Assembly (NCBI GenBank): GCA_016280485.1
Contig: JAEEGU010000147.1
Span: forward strand, 1-16,723
Direction: 5' to 3'
DNA length: 16,723 nucleotides
DNA from: Bacillota bacterium
Lineage (GTDB): Bacteria; Bacillota; Clostridia; Peptostreptococcales; Anaerovoracaceae
The position numbers and the translations under genes were made by a program. Of this stretch, positions 13,949 through 16,723 are shown in pieces. The notes beneath the pieces are model-generated. The model did no database searches. It had not been told where the DNA came from and worked only from the letters and a program-made list of their open reading frames with translations. Positions within the stretch are counted from its first letter, which is position 1; each line of letters begins with the position of its first letter.

Positions 13949-14474
13949 AAAGACCTTTCCGCAGGTATTCAAAGGATTCCTGCATTTCCGGTGTAAGCAG
14001 CAGATACCTGCCGTGGTTGTCGCCAATAAAGTAATGGACAAGGTAGCACGGCTTTACCGTGAACTTGCGCTCCGTGGTGCTGTCGAAAAACGGCTTTTGT
14101 ATCGGTGGCTCAAGTACAAACTCGCGGTAAGTGACGCCTTCGGTGGACATGACTCTGCCGTAGGTGTAGTCTTCAAAGATGTTGTCAAACTGGCTCTGCA
14201 GCGTCACTTCGTCGGTGATGTACATGTCAAGCCAGCCGGAGGAGCCATCCTTCATGGAAGCGATAAACTCTCGGTACTCGCTTGCATAACCGAGTGCCGG
14301 GCGCACACTTTCGGCAACGGCAATCTGCTCGTCGTTGAACTTCCAAAAGCCGATTTCGGTTACGGAAGGCAGACTCTTCCTGGCATCGCGGTTTGCTTTG
14401 TTATCGTCCATTTCACGCCTGCCGACACCGGTCAGGTTGAATATCATATTGTCGAATCTGTCCAAAATACTCAT
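13917..14474 (-). CDS. Unrecognised protein, about 185 residues
   Basis: I do not recognise the family. From ATG at 14474 the product is soluble-looking and acidic, without signal peptide or membrane segment. It has aromatic-rich stretches such as EIGFWKFNDEQ, EDYTYGR and YLVHYFIGDNHGRYLLL, and ends FIDLDYIRDL. An opposite-strand frame of similar length exists (13902-14495) but has a poor composition and no ribosome site. An in-frame GTG at 14492 is possible but lacks a ribosome site. ATG 14474 also lacks one, yet sits at the expected start point of an extended -10 promoter, so a leaderless transcript is possible. Its 3' end overlaps the converging GGDEF gene by 32 bp with no terminator between them. 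Confidence 0.6.
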   Translation of the reverse strand: MSILDRFDNMIFNLTGVGRREMDDNKANRDARKSLPSVTEIGFWKFNDEQIAVAESVRPALGYASEYREFIASMKDGSSGWLDMYITDEVTLQSQFDNIFEDYTYGRVMSTEGVTYREFVLEPPIQKPFFDSTTERKFTVKPCYLVHYFIGDNHGRYLLLTPEMQESFEYLRKGLFIDLDYIRDL

Positions 14475-14480
14475 GGAAAT

Positions 14481-14489
14481 AGTATAGCA
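14481..14489 (-). promoter_or_regulatory. Extended -10 promoter, minus strand
   Basis: Reads TGCTATACT on the minus strand, a TGnTATAAT-type extended -10 with one mismatch. The transcription start would fall about 7 nt downstream, at or next to the ATG at 14474. No convincing -35. It lies in the 30-bp gap between two divergent genes. Confidence 0.45.
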
Positions 14490-14504
14490 CACTAAGAGGA
14501 AAAG

Positions 14505-14738
14505 ATGAGCGAAAAATTTGCGAGTTTATTACTGAAAATTTATGATAAAAAGATGATGAGCGGCGAGATTACATTCTCGAGGAGCGGCATCACAAAAGAG
14601 GATTTTACAAACCTTTGCATGAACGGAGATTTTGTGCTCAGCTACGAAAAGACCGAGCATATCTGTGAGTGCATGAATATAACGGGTGAGGAGAGGGAAA
14701 GACTTCTTGCGTTAAGTAACACCGAAGGTGACGGATGA
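14505..14738 (+). CDS. Small helical protein, possibly XRE-like DNA-binding
   Basis: 77 residues with a GAGGA ribosome site (14496-14500) just upstream. The run SGITKEDFTNLC...FVLSYEKTEHICECMNITGEERERLLALS has the spacing of an XRE-type helix-turn-helix (recognition helix, then a 'start with helix 4' segment and a final helix ending in LL), but the match is by eye only. It is divergent from the minus-strand gene and followed 17 nt later by the macrodomain gene, so it may be the first gene of a small operon, and perhaps its regulator. No clear promoter was found; the region upstream is coding on the other strand. Confidence 0.6.
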   Translation: MSEKFASLLLKIYDKKMMSGEITFSRSGITKEDFTNLCMNGDFVLSYEKTEHICECMNITGEERERLLALSNTEGDG

Positions 14739-14755
14739 GGTGGAAAGGAGAGATT

Positions 14756-15268
14756 ATGGAAAGTTTAAAGATGAGAGCAAAGGTATGTGACATCACGGAT
14801 TTGTCCGTTGATGCAATAGTAAATGCGGCCAACAGAAGCCTGCTCGGCGGGGGCGGCGTCGACGGCGCCATTCATCGGGCAGCAGGTCCGAAGCTGCTCG
14901 AGGAATGCAGGACGCTTGGCGGCTGCGACACCGGCGATGCAAAGATTACGGCCGGGTATGATTTAAAGGCAAAGTATGTAATCCACACGGTCGGACCTGT
15001 TTATTCGGGAAAGGAAAAGGATGCGGTGCTGCTTGCAAACTGCTATAAAAACTCGCTGAATCTTGCAAAGAAAAACAATCTGCACAGCATTGCATTTTCA
15101 GCAATTTCAACAGGCGTTTACGGATATCCTTTGGAGGATGCGACAAAGGTTGCTGTTTCGACGGTAGCGGAGTGGCTTTCCGAAAATGCGGATTATGATA
15201 TTGACGTGCTTTTCTCGTGCTTCAGCCCAAAGGTGCTGCTCGCTTACGAGGTAGAGCTGGGGAAATAG
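14756..15268 (+). CDS. Macrodomain protein (O-acetyl-ADP-ribose deacetylase / ADP-ribosylhydrolase, YmdB/MacroD type)
   Basis: Single macrodomain of 170 residues. It binds ADP-ribose and in this class removes O-acetyl-ADP-ribose or mono-ADP-ribose from acidic residues. The MacroD-type catalytic stretch is intact: D19-AIVNAAN (to N26), then GGGGVDGAIH (31-40); the second loop ISTGVYGYP and the HTVGPVY strand are also present, closely resembling E. coli YmdB. ATG at 14756 is preferred over ATG at 14735, which overlaps the previous stop, because AAAGGAG (14744-14750) is 5 nt upstream of the former. The cupin gene follows after 10 nt with its ribosome site overlapping this stop. The acceptor substrate in this organism is unknown. 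Confidence 0.93.
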   Translation: MESLKMRAKVCDITDLSVDAIVNAANRSLLGGGGVDGAIHRAAGPKLLEECRTLGGCDTGDAKITAGYDLKAKYVIHTVGPVYSGKEKDAVLLANCYKNSLNLAKKNNLHSIAFSAISTGVYGYPLEDATKVAVSTVAEWLSENADYDIDVLFSCFSPKVLLAYEVELGK

Positions 15269-15278
15269 GAGGAAAAAA

Positions 15279-15605
15279 ATGATTGATTTTGAAAACATTA
15301 AACTGACGGAGCTGCCGAATTTCAAGGGCGGCGACGGTATCACCAGAGCGAATATGTTTGTGACGGACGAAATTAAAATCTGCCGCATGATTTTCCATCC
15401 GGGGGATTCCACTGCGGAGCACCTGCATGACACAAGCTCGGAGATTATTTATGTGCTACAGGGGCGGGCATGCTGCACACTCGACGGCAGGGAAGAGATT
15501 GTGCTTCCGGGGCAGGCACATTACTGCCCGAAGGGCCATACTCACTCAATCAGATGTGACGGCGAATTTCCGCTTGTTGTATTTGCGGTCATACCGGAGC
15601 AGTAG
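15279..15605 (+). CDS. Small single-domain cupin protein
   Basis: 108 residues, one cupin_2-type beta barrel. The metal ligands expected for the fold are visible: H48, H50 and E55 in EHLHDTSSEIIYVLQG, and H89 in PKGHTHS, after the GxxxxxxPGQ turn. This supports a metal-binding cupin, but the reaction or ligand cannot be told; such proteins include sugar-binding, dioxygenase and isomerase types. AGGAGG (15267-15272) overlaps the macrodomain stop, and ATG is 6 nt downstream, so the two genes form one transcript. An intrinsic terminator follows. Confidence 0.88.
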   Translation: MIDFENIKLTELPNFKGGDGITRANMFVTDEIKICRMIFHPGDSTAEHLHDTSSEIIYVLQGRACCTLDGREEIVLPGQAHYCPKGHTHSIRCDGEFPLVVFAVIPEQ

Positions 15606-15672
15606 GACAATTTAACCGCAAACTTGTACGGGCAAAATCCATTTTATGTAATTAAATGTCAAAATTATGTTA

Positions 15673-15708
15673 AAAAAAGGACGAACGTAAAAAAGTCGTC
15701 TTTTTTTT
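15673..15708 (+). terminator. Intrinsic terminator after the cupin gene
   Basis: Stem GACGA (15680-15684)/TCGTC (15696-15700), extended by a G-T pair and A-T pairs, with an 11-nt loop and a run of eight T (15701-15708). It ends the macrodomain-cupin unit. Confidence 0.8.
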
Positions 15709-15739
15709 GTGGTTTTTTTGATTTTGGGGCAAATAAACC

Positions 15740-15768
15740 TTGATTTATTCTCAAAAATAATGTTTAAT
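15740..15768 (+). promoter_or_regulatory. bcd promoter
   Basis: TTGATT (15740-15745), a 17-nt spacer and TTTAAT (15763-15768), with the start expected near 15775 and a leader of about 77 nt. The Rex-like operator follows directly. Confidence 0.65.
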
Positions 15769-15779
15769 AGTAATGTATG

Positions 15780-15797
15780 TTGTTATATTGTTAACAA
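15780..15797. promoter_or_regulatory. Rex operator (redox-sensing repressor) upstream of bcd
   Basis: TTGTTATATTGTTAACAA matches the clostridial Rex consensus TTGTTAANNNNTTAACAA at 13 of its 14 fixed positions. It lies about 5 bp downstream of the predicted start, suited to repression. Rex releases DNA when NADH is high, which would raise butyryl-CoA formation as an electron sink. Rex control of crt-bcd-etf operons is established in other clostridia; here it is inferred from the motif. Confidence 0.75.
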
Positions 15798-15851
15798 ATT
15801 CAAGTTTCACTAAAATCATTACAAAAAAATTGGATTTAAGGAGGCATTTAC

Positions 15852-16723
15852 ATGAACTTTCAGCTCACGAAAGAACAAGAATTCGTAAGAAAGATGGTCA
15901 GAGAGTTTGCCAAGAATGAAGTTGAGCCACTCGCAGCTGACATCGACAAGGAACACAGATTCCCTGAAGAGACAGTAAAGAAGATGGGCGAGTACGGTCT
16001 TATGGGCGTACCTTTCCCAACTGAGTTTGGCGGCGCAGGCGGCGACCACATTTCTTATGCGATCACAGTAGAAGAATTATCAAGAGTATGCGCATCAACA
16101 GGCGTTATCTGCTCAGCACACACTTCACTTTGCTGCTGGCCTATTTTCAACTATGGTACAGACGAGCAAAAGAAAAAGTACTTACCTGACCTCTTAACAG
16201 GTAAGAAGCTTGGTGCATTCGGTCTTACAGAACCAAACGCAGGAACAGACGCATCCGGTCAGCAGACAAAGGCTGAGGATTGCGGTGACCACTGGCTCTT
16301 AAACGGTGCAAAGTGCTTTATCACAAACGGCGGATATGCAGACGTATTCGTAGTAATGGCTATGACTGACAAGTCAAAGGGCAACCACGGTATTTCTTCA
16401 TTTATCGTAGAAAAGGGTGATGAAGGCTTCTCCATCGGTAAGACAGAAGACAAGATGGGTATCTGCGCATCCTCCACTACTGAGCTTATCTTCCAGAACT
16501 GCAAGATTCCAAAGGATAGACTCCTCGGCGAAGTAGGCCAGGGCTTCAAGGTAGCTATGTCCACACTTGACGGTGGCCGTATCGGTATCGCATCCCAGGC
16601 TCTCGGTATTGCACAGGGCGCATTCGACGTAACAGTTGAATACATGAAGGCTAGAAAGCAGTTCGGTAAGAGACTGTCCCAGTTCCAGGCACTCGCATTC
16701 GAAATGGCTGAAATGAAGACAAG
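15852..16723 (+). CDS. bcd: Butyryl-CoA dehydrogenase (short-chain acyl-CoA dehydrogenase), 5' part; runs off the window end
   Basis: FAD enzyme reducing crotonyl-CoA to butyryl-CoA, in clostridia usually in a complex with EtfAB that couples to ferredoxin. 290 residues are visible of about 380. The opening NFQLTKEQEFVRKMVREFA, the helix with GEYGLMGVPFPTEFGGAGGD, ACAD signature GLTEPNAGTDASG (from 124), the FITNGG strand and the TLDGGRIGIASQALGIAQGAF stretch all match clostridial Bcd closely. The catalytic Glu lies beyond the window. AAGGAGG at 15838-15844 supports ATG 15852. Codon use resembles dnaK, suggesting high expression. The gene stands alone on its 5' side; etf, crt or hbd may follow outside the window. 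Confidence 0.93.
   Translation, partial: MNFQLTKEQEFVRKMVREFAKNEVEPLAADIDKEHRFPEETVKKMGEYGLMGVPFPTEFGGAGGDHISYAITVEELSRVCASTGVICSAHTSLCCWPIFNYGTDEQKKKYLPDLLTGKKLGAFGLTEPNAGTDASGQQTKAEDCGDHWLLNGAKCFITNGGYADVFVVMAMTDKSKGNHGISSFIVEKGDEGFSIGKTEDKMGICASSTTELIFQNCKIPKDRLLGEVGQGFKVAMSTLDGGRIGIASQALGIAQGAFDVTVEYMKARKQFGKRLSQFQALAFEMAEMKT

Noticed and set aside
13902..14495. Long plus-strand open frame opposite the unrecognised minus-strand gene
   Set aside because: It has no ribosome site at its start, an unnatural composition rich in Val, His and Arg, and overlaps the end of the GGDEF gene. The minus-strand frame has the more protein-like composition.

Overview
The window reads as a chromosomal segment of a low-to-medium GC anaerobic Bacillota (Clostridia-type, possibly gut or rumen). 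The evidence is an HrcA/CIRCE-controlled hrcA-grpE-dnaK-dnaJ operon, a lepA/hemW neighbourhood, strong AAGGAGG-type ribosome sites, TTG and GTG starts, degenerate GGDEF membrane proteins of a kind common in Clostridia, and a butyryl-CoA dehydrogenase gene. Genus cannot be assigned from the sequence alone.

Layout. 1-858 (minus): the 5' part of lepA (elongation factor 4), with a likely promoter at 897-925 built into a palindrome. 1016-2139: an AT-rich gene for a P-loop ATPase with a C-terminal winged-helix-like region, preceded by seven 10-bp direct repeats at 10/19/10/10/19/10 spacing that cover its promoter, leader and start codon. 2168-3233: a TAXI-type solute-binding lipoprotein with its own promoter and no visible transporter partner. 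3245-4816: hemW, enlarged by several in-frame insertions, two of which are copies of a two-hairpin repeat. 4894-6390: glycerol kinase, followed by a third copy of that repeat and a terminator. 6513-11557: the class I heat-shock operon hrcA-grpE-dnaK-dnaJ with a perfect CIRCE operator and an end terminator. 11619-13948: two coupled paralogous 7TM proteins with degenerate GGDEF domains. 13917-14474 (minus): an unrecognised protein that overlaps the second GGDEF gene tail to tail. 14505-15605: a small XRE-like protein, a macrodomain hydrolase and a cupin. 15740-16723: a promoter, a near-perfect Rex operator and the 5' part of bcd.

How it fits together. In many Clostridia lepA, hemW, hrcA, grpE, dnaK and dnaJ follow one another on one strand. 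Here lepA is on the opposite strand, and accessory genes (ATPase, TAXI protein, glpK) interrupt the order, so this looks like a rearranged core cluster. Two regulatory circuits can be read directly: heat-shock repression by HrcA at CIRCE, and NADH/NAD+-dependent repression of bcd by Rex. The most unusual features are the dispersed two-hairpin repeat, which sits twice in frame inside hemW and differs between copies only at unpaired positions, and the regularly spaced repeat array in front of the ATPase gene.
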